Shown here piece by piece: positions 9,016-17,492 of a stretch of 34,248 bases of DNA. The notes under the pieces were generated by a model. It was not told the origin of the DNA, searched no databases, and worked only from the letters and a program-made list of their open reading frames with translations. Made by a program: the position numbers and the translations under genes. Origin of the DNA: Chloroflexota bacterium (GTDB taxonomy: Bacteria; Chloroflexota; Dormibacteria; CF-121); the NCBI GenBank assembly GCA_005881175.1, contig VBEN01000119.1, positions 1 through 34,248 of the forward strand. The letters run 5' to 3'. How positions within the stretch are numbered: the first letter of the stretch is position 1; each line of letters begins with the position of its first letter.

Positions 9016-9801
9016 ATGGATATCGAGGTAAAGGCTCGTCGGAGTTCGGTCCCAAAAATTCGTATCGATGGGATTCGCGACGGCGGTCACTTCAAGGCAC
9101 CCCGGCGAACGATAGTCGAGTTTGAAGGGGTGCGATTCAGCAACGTCGATTTCAGCGGCGAGCACTTTTGGTCATACGAAGCCAAGGGCTCAACGTTCGC
9201 TGCCTGCGACTTCCGGAAAACCCGGTTCGATGGCGGTCATCTGGGGGGAAACGAGCAGACCGTCTACCAACATTGCCGGTTCGATGGGTCCCACCTAGGG
9301 AAAACGGATGCTGGCTTCGCCAGGTTTGAGCAATGCGTTTTTGACTCGGCAAACCTCGACCGGTGGCGGGCCTTCAATGCCGAGTTCGTGGACTGTCACT
9401 TCGCCGGGCGCGTCGTTGAGGTCGCGTTCGCGGGGAAGCCTGATCCCAAGCATGCCAAGTGGGTCCGGCCGGCACGGGCGATCAACGAGTTTCGAGGCAA
9501 TGACTTTCGCCAGGCTGAGTTAATCGATTCTCGCTTCTTCCGTGGCGTCGACCTTGATGCTCAGCTGCTTCCTCAGGGTCAAGACTATCTTCGCCTCAGC
9601 AGAATACGTGCTCGAGTCCAAACGGTAGGTGCCGACGTGGCCAGGTGGTCAGATGACCAGGCACGCCAAAAGGCGCTCCGAATGCTGTGGTACATCGAAA
9701 TGACAAGTGCCGAGCAGGACGACTACTTCGCTCGACGAGACGATCTACCTATCCCTAAAGAGGTGCGTGACCGAGTGTGGCAGCTGTTGAACGATGCCTG
9801 A
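9016..9801 (+). CDS. Pentapeptide-repeat-like protein
   Basis: 261 aa; degenerate pentapeptides (FSNVDFSGEHF, STFAACDFRKTRFDGGHL, CVFDSANLDRW, NDFRQAELIDSRFFRGVDL). Visibly less GC-rich than neighbours. Confidence 0.65.
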   Translation: MDIEVKARRSSVPKIRIDGIRDGGHFKAPRRTIVEFEGVRFSNVDFSGEHFWSYEAKGSTFAACDFRKTRFDGGHLGGNEQTVYQHCRFDGSHLGKTDAGFARFEQCVFDSANLDRWRAFNAEFVDCHFAGRVVEVAFAGKPDPKHAKWVRPARAINEFRGNDFRQAELIDSRFFRGVDLDAQLLPQGQDYLRLSRIRARVQTVGADVARWSDDQARQKALRMLWYIEMTSAEQDDYFARRDDLPIPKEVRDRVWQLLNDA

Positions 9802-9818
9802 GTTTGGGCTTGAGATCG

Positions 9819-11315
9819 CTATACTCGCAGGCCGCGGATCGCGCCTTCCGCCGCGGCGCGTTCATCCCAGGGCTCTTTGCCTCGCCCGATCAGAATGCTG
9901 CGTTCGTGGCCTTTTCCTGCCAGCAGGATGGTGTCGCCCGGGCCGGCCCGCCGGACCGCGTGCGCAATCCCCTGACGCCGGTCCTCGATCCGCGCATACT
10001 GCTCGCCTTCTTTCCATCCCACCTCTTCGGCTCCGGCCGCGATCTGATTCAAAATGGCCATCGCGTCTTCTTCGCGCGGGTCTTCGTTCGTGAAGACGGC
10101 ATAGTCGCTTAGGCGGGCGGCGATCTCGCCCATCCAGGGTCGCTTCTCGCGATCCCGATCACCGGCGCTGCCGAAGACCGCAATCAGCTTGCCCTTCGTG
10201 ATCGGCCGCAGCTCGCGAAGCACCTTCTCGAGACTCTGAGGCGTGTGCGCGTAGTCGATGATTACGTTAAAGGGCTGACCGAGGTCAACTCGCTCCATCC
10301 GGCCGCTCACCCCGCTGAAGCCTTCAAGCCCGTTCCGGATCTCGTCGAGGGTCAGCCCGACGGCGACCCCGGTGGCCGCGGCCGCCAGTGCGTTGGCAGC
10401 ATTCCATCGGCCACTCAACTTCAGCCGCAATGACAGCGGCCCGAGCGGGGTGGATGCTTCCAGGTGCAAGCCATCGGCCGTCGCCTCCACCTTGGCCGCC
10501 TTGAGGTCCGCGTCCATCTGGACACCGTACGTGATCTGGCGGGCGATCGCCCGGTTGACGAGGTAGGCGTAGCTTGGATCGTCGCGGTTCAGCACCGCGG
10601 TTTTCGTGATACCCTTCGCCGCGCTGCCGGCGGTCAAATCGATCAGCCGCGCCTTCGCCTCCTGGTAGGCCTCGATCGTCTTGTGGAAATCGAGGTGCTC
10701 GTGGGCGATGTTGGTGAAGGCGGCCACGTCGTAGTGAACGCCCAGCACCCGCTGCAAGGCGAGACCGTGGGAGCTCGTCTCGATCACGGCGTACTTCAGA
10801 CCACTGTCACGCATCCGAGCTAGCTGCTCCTGGATCTCGAGCGCCTCCAGGGTGGTCTGGCGCGAGTCGTTCAGATCGACGTTGTCTCCATATCGAATAT
10901 CGACAGTGCTCATCGAACCGGCGGGGCGGCTGGCGGCCAGCAACATCTGCTGGATCATGGTGGTGGTGGTCGTCTTGCCATCCGTCCCCGTAACCCCGAT
11001 GACCACCAGGTCGCGGCTCGGGTGGCGATACCAGGTGCTCGACATCAGCCCCAGTGCCTGGCGGGTATCCGGAACCACGACCTGCGGCCAGGCGGTCCCC
11101 ACGCGGCGCGTAACGACGGCGGCCACCGCTCCATCTCGCAACGCCGTCTCGACGTAGCGGTGCCCATCCGTGTGCGTTCCGGGTATGGCGACAAAGCAAT
11201 CGCCCGCTTTAAGCCGTCGCGAGTCGTAGCAAAGACCTGTCACCTCGGGGTCGGTCGGCGGCGCTTCGAGCACCGTCATACCCTCAACGAGGCGGCTCAA
11301 CTTGATGCCAGTCAC
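9819..11315 (-). CDS. murE: UDP-N-acetylmuramoyl-tripeptide synthetase MurE
   Basis: 498 aa; GVTGTDGKTTTTTMIQQML, ETSSHGLALQRV, FTNIAHEHLDFHKTIEAY, IIDYAHTPQSLEKVL, variant motif FTNEDPREED. Confidence 0.94.
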   Translation of the reverse strand: MTGIKLSRLVEGMTVLEAPPTDPEVTGLCYDSRRLKAGDCFVAIPGTHTDGHRYVETALRDGAVAAVVTRRVGTAWPQVVVPDTRQALGLMSSTWYRHPSRDLVVIGVTGTDGKTTTTTMIQQMLLAASRPAGSMSTVDIRYGDNVDLNDSRQTTLEALEIQEQLARMRDSGLKYAVIETSSHGLALQRVLGVHYDVAAFTNIAHEHLDFHKTIEAYQEAKARLIDLTAGSAAKGITKTAVLNRDDPSYAYLVNRAIARQITYGVQMDADLKAAKVEATADGLHLEASTPLGPLSLRLKLSGRWNAANALAAAATGVAVGLTLDEIRNGLEGFSGVSGRMERVDLGQPFNVIIDYAHTPQSLEKVLRELRPITKGKLIAVFGSAGDRDREKRPWMGEIAARLSDYAVFTNEDPREEDAMAILNQIAAGAEEVGWKEGEQYARIEDRRQGIAHAVRRAGPGDTILLAGKGHERSILIGRGKEPWDERAAAEGAIRGLRV

Positions 11316-11327
11316 CGAAACGACATG

Positions 11328-11337
11328 ATGCTACGCT
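11328..11337. promoter_or_regulatory. Overlapping divergent -10 elements for murE (-) and folP (+)
   Basis: Minus strand TAGCAT 11333-11328; plus strand TACGCT 11332-11337 followed by N7 and ATG 11345. Confidence 0.45.
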
Positions 11338-11344
11338 CAGGCCC

Positions 11345-12178
11345 ATGGCGGCCACCATACGGTCGCTCCGCATCGGCGGGCGTGAGTTCCATTGGGGTGC
11401 TCGCACCTACGTGATGGGGATTGTGAACGTTACGCCCGACTCGTTCTCCGGTGACGGCATCACCGATCTGCAGGCGGCGGTCAGTCAGGCCAGGCAGATG
11501 GAGCAGGATGGAGCCGACCTGATCGATATTGGCGGTGAGTCCACCCGTCCCGAGACCTGGGCGGGTTCCGGTCTGAGCGCGGAGGAGGAGCTGGCGCGCG
11601 TGATGCCGGTACTGGAGCGCGCCGTGGCCAGCGTCACGGTCCCGATCTCGATCGACACGTACAAGGCGGCAGTTGCCGAGCGCGCCGTGGCAGCCGGTGC
11701 CGCCATGGTGAACGATGTTTGGGGATTGCGGCGGGATCCGCAGATGGCGGATACCGTCGCCCGGGCGGGGGTGGCGGTGGTGCTGATGCACAACAAGCCG
11801 GCTGGCGGGTATCGCGACCTGATCGGCGAGATTGCCGCGGACCTGCGCCAGAGCGCTGAGTTGGGACGGGCCGCCGGGATCCCGGAGGACCGCATCATCG
11901 TGGATCCGGGGATCGGATTCGGGAAGAGTCGGGAGGAGAACCTGGAAATCATCAAGCGCCTGCCCGAGCTGCGCCGGCTCGGCTTTCCCCTGCTGGTTGG
12001 CCCGTCGCGCAAGTCGTTCATCGGCAAGACGCTCGACCTGCCGGCCGACGAGCGTCTCGAGGGCACGGCGGCGGCGATCGCGCTCAGCATCGCCGGCGGC
12101 GCCGACATCGTCCGAGTGCACGACGTCAAGTCGATGGTGCGGGTGGCGCGGATGGCGGATGCCATCGTGCATCCGTGA
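11345..12178 (+). CDS. folP: Dihydropteroate synthase
   Basis: 277 aa; MGIVNVTPDSFSGDG, DLIDIGGESTRPET, PISIDTYKAAVAERA, VGPSRKSFIG. Confidence 0.96.
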   Translation: MAATIRSLRIGGREFHWGARTYVMGIVNVTPDSFSGDGITDLQAAVSQARQMEQDGADLIDIGGESTRPETWAGSGLSAEEELARVMPVLERAVASVTVPISIDTYKAAVAERAVAAGAAMVNDVWGLRRDPQMADTVARAGVAVVLMHNKPAGGYRDLIGEIAADLRQSAELGRAAGIPEDRIIVDPGIGFGKSREENLEIIKRLPELRRLGFPLLVGPSRKSFIGKTLDLPADERLEGTAAAIALSIAGGADIVRVHDVKSMVRVARMADAIVHP

Positions 12179-12576
12179 CCCGCGTGTGGCTGGCCCTCGG
12201 CAGCAATCTCGGCGACCGCGCCGGATATCTCGAGGCGGCGCGCCAGGCATTGCCGGTGGTGGGCATCACCGTGGTGCGTAGGTCGCGGGTGGCCGAGACC
12301 GAGCCGGTCGGCATTCGTGACCAGCCGCAGTTCCTGAACCAGGTGCTCGAGGTCGAGACCTCGCTCGAGCCGCGACCCCTGCTGGACACCGTCAAGCGGA
12401 TCGAGCGCCAGCTCGGCCGGACCGCCCGCCAGCGTTGGGGACCGCGAGAGATCGACATCGACATCCTGCGCTACAACGGTCGCATCGTCGACGAGCCGGG
12501 CCTGCACATTCCCCACCCGGAACTTCAGAACCGCCCGTTTTTACTCGAACTCCTTAAGGACATCGACTCCAGATGA
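12175..12576 (+). CDS. folK: 2-amino-4-hydroxy-6-hydroxymethyldihydropteridine pyrophosphokinase (HPPK)
   Basis: 133 aa; LALGSNLGDR, QPQFLNQVLEVET, RWGPREIDIDILRYNG, HPELQNRPFLL; GTGA overlap with the folP stop. Confidence 0.95.
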   Translation: MTRVWLALGSNLGDRAGYLEAARQALPVVGITVVRRSRVAETEPVGIRDQPQFLNQVLEVETSLEPRPLLDTVKRIERQLGRTARQRWGPREIDIDILRYNGRIVDEPGLHIPHPELQNRPFLLELLKDIDSR

Positions 12577-13585
12577 ACGAGCCGCTGCGGATTGCCTGGC
12601 TGGGCCATCAGAGCGGCCGCGCCGGTGACGGGCTGCTGACGTATTCCCGGGAGATCGTCGCCGGGCTTCGGGCGCGTGGTGTCAAGGTCTTCTTCGTCCA
12701 TCACGGCGCTCTGGCCGCCGTCAGCGACGATACGCTCACCCTGCGGTCTCTGACGGGCAGTCACCGATACATCATCTCCTCGCCGAGGACAAAACGCATC
12801 ATCACCGATCTGCTTCGCCGTGAGCAGGTCGACCTGGTGCACGTCTCGCTCAGCTTCTCGACACTGATCGACTTCGGGCTCCCCGAACTCTGTCACGAGC
12901 TGGGCCTGCCGGTGGTGGCGACCTTTCACGTGCCCTACGATTCGCGCTTTTCGCTCTGGCAGGGGATCAGCTCCGCCGTCTATCGCCTCTACGCGCAGTC
13001 GCTGGCGAGCTTCGATCGCGTCATCATCTTTTCGGAACAGCAGAAGAGCCTGCTCGAGAATTACGGCGTGCCGGCCGTGAATGTTGCCGTCATCCCCAAC
13101 GGGGTGGATGTCGACAAGTACACACCCGGATCGTCGGCGTTCAAGCAGACCTCGCAGGCGAGCACGCTCGTGGGCTACCTGGGCCGGGTCGATCCGGAGA
13201 AGAATGTCGATGTCCTGGTGCGGGCGTTCCAGGACGTGGATGCGGCAGAGGACGTCAAGCTGGTCGTGGTCGGTAGCGGCAGTGAGCGGCGCCGTCTCGA
13301 GCGGCGTTACGGCAGCCGGCGCATCATCTTCACCGGCCAGGTGCTCGAGGAGGCCGAGCGCATTGCGATGCGCGGGGGGCCGGGATGGTGGTCGACCCTC
13401 GGGACCTGGACGGCCAGCTCCGCCTGGCGCTGCGCACGCTGATCGAGTTCCCCGATTTTCGGGCCGAGCTGGGCCGCCGAGCGCGGACGCGTGCGGTGGA
13501 GCGATACAGCCTGTCAGACAACCTCGATCGACTGTTGGCGATCTATCGCGAGCTACGGCCGGCGGCAGGGGCCGCCGCGTCCTGA
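12573..13585 (+). pseudogene. GT4-type glycosyltransferase with internal deletion and frame change
   Basis: ORF 12573-13442 matches GT4 up to RIIFTGQVLEEAERIA, then nonsense; the C-terminal helix region (ARGAGMVVDPRDLDGQLRLALRTLIEFPDFRAELGRRARTRAVERYSL) continues in another frame (ORF 13385-13585). The PSxxEGFGLxxLEAMACGxPVV core is absent in all frames. Confidence 0.8.
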
Positions 13586-13594
13586 CCTCGACGA

Positions 13595-14214
13595 CTAACC
13601 GAGCTTGCCGGCGCTGGTGAAGCGGTAGCCGATACCGGGCACCGCCAGGATGAAGAACGGATGCGATGGATCCTGCTCGATCTTCCGCCGCAGATTTCGG
13701 ATGTGGACATCGATCACGCGGGTCTCGATCGGGTACTCGTAGCCCCACACATGGTTGAGGATCTTTTCGCGGGACAGCACTTTGCCGGCGTTCGAGGCGA
13801 GGAACGCCAGCAAGTCGAACTCCGTGTGGGTCAGCAACACCTCACTGGAATCGTGGAAGACGCGGCGCTCGTTGAGATCGATGACCAGATCCTTGAATTC
13901 CAGGCGGCCCTGGTTGACGGCTTCCTCTTCCTGACGCGCCTTTCGCAAATGGGCCGCGATTCGAGCCAGCAGCTCGCGCGTGCGGAAGGGCTTGGTGATG
14001 TAGTCGTCCGCACCGATTTCCAACCCGACCACGACGTCGATCTCTTCGGTTTTGGCGCTGAGGATGATGATCTGTTCAGCTCGATGCGGCGGAGGGCCTC
14101 GGCACCGGTCTCCGCCTCGACCACCTCGTAGCCCTCCTTTTCGAGGGCGAGATGGATCGCCTTGCGGATCATCGCCTCATCGTCGACGATCAGGATTCTC
14201 TTCGGCGGTGGCAT
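13595..14214 (-). pseudogene. OmpR/PhoB-type response regulator with internal deletion in the receiver domain
   Basis: N-terminal RILIVDDEAMIRKAIHLALEKEGYEVVEAETGAEALRRIE in one frame; AEQIIILSAKTEEIDVVVGLEIGADDYITKPF...winged helix VWGYEYPIETRVIDVHIRNLRRKIE...GIGYRF in another; the phosphoacceptor-Asp segment is missing. Confidence 0.82.
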
Positions 14215-14217
14215 CAG

Positions 14218-15330
14218 CTAGTGCGCGCCGACGGCGAGGCGTGGCCGGGTGCGGGCGGTCGTTTCCGCCCGTGGCACCGTGACGGTGAAGACCGTGCCCT
14301 TTCCGTGCCGGCTGCGAACATGGACCTGGCCGCCCAGCATGGTGACTAGGCTACGCACGATGTACAGCCCGAGTCCGGTACCGGAGGTTCGCCGGACCGC
14401 CGGGTCGTCGGCACGATAAAACTTTTCGAAGAGGCGGGGCATATGTTCCTTACGGATGCCGACCCCCTGGTCTGAGACCTCGAACCTCACGGCCGACGGA
14501 TCGCCTCGCGCGCTCAGGGTGATCTGGGTGCCGGGCTCGGAATATTTTATGGCATTGTTCACCAGGTTCACCAGGATCTGATGCAGCTTCCGCGCTTCCC
14601 CCATGACGGCGGGCAGATCCTCGGGGAGCCGGCATTTCAGGCTACGGCCCTTGAGCATGGGACTGACCTCGTCACAGACATGCTGCACCACGGAGGCCAC
14701 GTCAACCCGCGACAAGTCCACTGAGACCCTGCCCGAGTCGATCCGGCTCACCGCCAGGATGTCGCCGATCAGGCGCTCCATCCGGTCGGCCTGCCCATGC
14801 AGATCCTGCAACAGCTCGCGCCGTTGGCCCTCGCTCAGGTCGAAGTCCAGTAAGAGCTCGCTGAGACCCTTGAGCGTCGTGAGAGGCGTCTTCAGCTCAT
14901 GCGACGCCGCCAGCATCAGCGCATCGCGGGCTTCGATGGTCTCTAGCTCGGGAGTGACATCGTGGATGACGATCACCGCCCCATCGGGGGCGCGGCCTTT
15001 GAGGTGGAGCGGCGATACGGAGTAGGCGACTCTGACCGGATCGTCGCTGGTGCGCAAGCGAAACAAATACGCGAAGTGGGTGTTGATCTTTGTACCGAGC
15101 CGCAGCGCCCGGCGCAGCGCGCCGTTGGGCGCGCAGAGGTTGACACCAGTCTCGGTGCGCACCTCGAGGATGTCGGCCGCCGGCCGACCCAGCGCATCTC
15201 CCCGGGCCCAACCGGTCAGGCGCTCGGCGACCGGGTTGAGGGCAATCACGGTCGCTTCGCGGTCGACGAGGATCAGGGCCTGGGGGAACTGCTCAAACGC
15301 CTGCTCGGAGAGCGTTCGCTCCCTCGCCAT
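14218..15330 (-). CDS. PAS domain-containing sensor histidine kinase
   Basis: 370 aa; PAS (ALILVDREATVIALNPVAERLTGW), HisKA ASHELKTPLTTLKGLSELL, N box LVNNAIKYSEPG, G boxes DQGVGIRKEHM and SGTGLGLYIV. Confidence 0.95.
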   Translation of the reverse strand: MARERTLSEQAFEQFPQALILVDREATVIALNPVAERLTGWARGDALGRPAADILEVRTETGVNLCAPNGALRRALRLGTKINTHFAYLFRLRTSDDPVRVAYSVSPLHLKGRAPDGAVIVIHDVTPELETIEARDALMLAASHELKTPLTTLKGLSELLLDFDLSEGQRRELLQDLHGQADRMERLIGDILAVSRIDSGRVSVDLSRVDVASVVQHVCDEVSPMLKGRSLKCRLPEDLPAVMGEARKLHQILVNLVNNAIKYSEPGTQITLSARGDPSAVRFEVSDQGVGIRKEHMPRLFEKFYRADDPAVRRTSGTGLGLYIVRSLVTMLGGQVHVRSRHGKGTVFTVTVPRAETTARTRPRLAVGAH

Positions 15331-15331
15331 G

Positions 15332-16357
15332 TCACCGCAGTATAGGCTGGCGTACCCGCGCCTTCAATTGCTGGAGCCGGCGTTCCAGCCTGAACGGCCC
15401 GGGACGCAGCACATGCTGGTAGAGGCCGATGTAGCGCACGGTCTCGCCGCCGAAACCGGTCTTGAACCGGTAGAGCCCGAACCACGGATGGTCGGGTGCG
15501 GGCTCTTCCGGGATTCCCCACCAGTCGTAGGTGTCACAACCGAGCGCGCGAAAGTCGAGCATCGCCTGCCAGTGCAGCAGGTAGTTGGGCATCAGCTCGC
15601 GTTTGCGCTCGGTGGAACCGCCGAACAGGTAATAGGCGGTCTTGCCGAAGCGGAAGACCATGATCCCGGCCAGCGTGTCCCCCTCGTGCTGCGCCAGGTA
15701 GAGGCGGACCTCGTCCCGTGGCGAGAACAGGTCGACGGCCGCCTGGTAGTAGGCGGCGCCGGGAAGATGAATCCGCTGGCGTTTCGCCGTCTCGCCAGCC
15801 AGCCCCGCGAAGGTCCGGACATCCTTCGAGCCGACGACCGTGACACCCTTCCGTTCGGCCAGATTGAGGTTGTAGCGGGTCTTCGGTTTGAAGCCCGCCT
15901 TCAGGGTCTCCGGTTCACGATCGATGCGAAGCATCTGGGTGGCCTGCGGCTGGACGGGATCCCCCGCAGTAAACCCGCGCCCCTCGAAGAAGGCCGGCCA
16001 CTGGTCGCCAACCCGGTCGTTGGGCTCCACCCGCAGCACGATGCCGCCGCCAGCCCGTGCCCGCCGCTCCAGTTCGTCGAGGACCTGGATGCGCGCCGCG
16101 GGCAGGACGGCGGGGCCGCGGGGAATGTAGTAGACCGCGGCTTTGGGGAACAGGGTGGCGGTGCGCTGGAGCGAGCAGAGGCCGTGCCGCCCATCCTGGA
16201 CCAACAGGCGTTCGATGCGCCACCCGAATCGCGCCTGCAATTGGCCCCAGGTCCAGCTCTGCAGCAGGTTGCCTTCGGGCTGCTCGAGCAGGAGCCGGTC
16301 CCATGCCTCCGCGCCCAGGGCGTGACCATGGGTGATCGCCGCCGCGGTTTCAGACAA
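15332..16357 (-). CDS. FemAB/FemX family peptidyltransferase (GNAT-fold), copy 1
   Basis: 341 aa; LLQSWTWGQLQARFGW, KPKTRYNLNLAERKGVTV, AYYLFGGSTERKRELMPNYLLHWQAM, YDWWGIPEEP...GLYRFKTGFGGETVRYIGLY. Confidence 0.88.
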   Translation of the reverse strand: MSETAAAITHGHALGAEAWDRLLLEQPEGNLLQSWTWGQLQARFGWRIERLLVQDGRHGLCSLQRTATLFPKAAVYYIPRGPAVLPAARIQVLDELERRARAGGGIVLRVEPNDRVGDQWPAFFEGRGFTAGDPVQPQATQMLRIDREPETLKAGFKPKTRYNLNLAERKGVTVVGSKDVRTFAGLAGETAKRQRIHLPGAAYYQAAVDLFSPRDEVRLYLAQHEGDTLAGIMVFRFGKTAYYLFGGSTERKRELMPNYLLHWQAMLDFRALGCDTYDWWGIPEEPAPDHPWFGLYRFKTGFGGETVRYIGLYQHVLRPGPFRLERRLQQLKARVRQPILR

Positions 16358-17369
16358 ACTCGGGTTGACCGGCCCGGGCGAATCGCTCGGCCAGACGGAT
16401 CGTCAGCGCGGCCGCCCGGTTGACCGGCAAGTCGTAAAGCCCGATGAAGCGAACCAGGCGTCCGTTGAAGCGCGATTTGAAGACGTAGTAGCCGTAACCG
16501 CGCTGGCCTGGTTGCGGATCGAGGGGGACGCCCCACATGTCGTAGCGGGTGCAGCCGCGTCGCTGGGCATCCTCGATGGCTCGCCAGTGCAGCAGGTAGC
16601 CGGGCTTGACGTCTTTCAACTCCGAGCGCGTGCCACCGTACAGATAGACGAGCGTCGATCCGAAGAAGAGCATGACCGCCCCCGCCAGTAATCGATCCTC
16701 GAGACGCGCCAGGTAGACGCAGACCTGGCCCCGCTCGCGAAAGAGGGCGAGCAGATCCTGATAGTAGGCGCGGCTGCGGATGGTGAACTGCTCCCGGGCC
16801 GCCGTCTCCCGCAGCAGGTCATAGAAGCTTTCCATCGCTGCCGAGGCTTCCGAGGCCTCCACCGTGAGGCCCCGGCGCTCGCCGGATCGGATATTTCGCC
16901 GGGTGGATTCCTTCAGCCTCATGAGCGCCGCATCGCCACCGCTGATGTCGACGACCATGGTGGCCTGGTGCTGGATCGGATGGCGGCTGGGCAGCGCCCC
17001 GCTGGCGGCCAGCGCCGCTCGCTGCGCATCGGTGGTCCATTCCGGATCGACCTTGAGGACCGTTCCTCCTTCTGCCGCAAGGCGTTCACGGAGGGACTGC
17101 CAGAAGCCGGGCCAGTACTCCAGGTGGCCGTCGAGGATCGGGCCGCGCGGCGCGTAGTCCAGATAGAGCCCGCCGGGAAGGCGTCGGCGCAGGATGGCGG
17201 CGGCCGCGATCGGCTGACCGGACTCCACCCAGAAGTAGCGGCGGGCCTGCCAGCCGTAGCGCGACTTGAGGCTACCCCATGCCCAGGCTTGCAGCAACGA
17301 TGCGTCGGGGGCCCGCGAAACGAACGCGTCCCAGGCGGACGCATCCTCGCAGGTCGTCAACTCGGGCAT
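16350..17369 (-). CDS. FemAB/FemX family peptidyltransferase (GNAT-fold), copy 2
   Basis: 339 aa; LLQAWAWGSLKSRYGWQ, LKESTRRNIRSGERRGLTV, LVYLYGGTRSELKDVKPGYLLHWRAI, YDMWGVPLDP...YYVFKSRFNGRLVRFIGLYD; its 3' end overlaps the copy 1 start. Confidence 0.88.
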   Translation of the reverse strand: MPELTTCEDASAWDAFVSRAPDASLLQAWAWGSLKSRYGWQARRYFWVESGQPIAAAAILRRRLPGGLYLDYAPRGPILDGHLEYWPGFWQSLRERLAAEGGTVLKVDPEWTTDAQRAALAASGALPSRHPIQHQATMVVDISGGDAALMRLKESTRRNIRSGERRGLTVEASEASAAMESFYDLLRETAAREQFTIRSRAYYQDLLALFRERGQVCVYLARLEDRLLAGAVMLFFGSTLVYLYGGTRSELKDVKPGYLLHWRAIEDAQRRGCTRYDMWGVPLDPQPGQRGYGYYVFKSRFNGRLVRFIGLYDLPVNRAAALTIRLAERFARAGQPEFV

Positions 17370-17492
17370 CCGCCCTCAGCTTAGCGGGCCACCCGGCCGA
17401 GCGGCGGCAAACCCGGGTTGCGAACACTTGGAGTATCGTATTTGGCCTGTGCTAGCATTGGGAAGAAATCTCGGGGCGGTGGGAGGCTTTTT

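Noticed and set aside
11312-12516. Minus-strand ORFs of 312 and 343 aa
   Set aside because: Antisense to folP and folK, both with unambiguous motifs.
12525-13748. 407-aa minus-strand ORF
   Set aside because: Antisense to the GT4 remnant; composition is shadow-like with no recognisable domain. Its openness does not explain the deletion.
15050-16423. 457-aa plus-strand ORF
   Set aside because: Antisense to the HK start and FemAB copy 1; no domain-like motifs.
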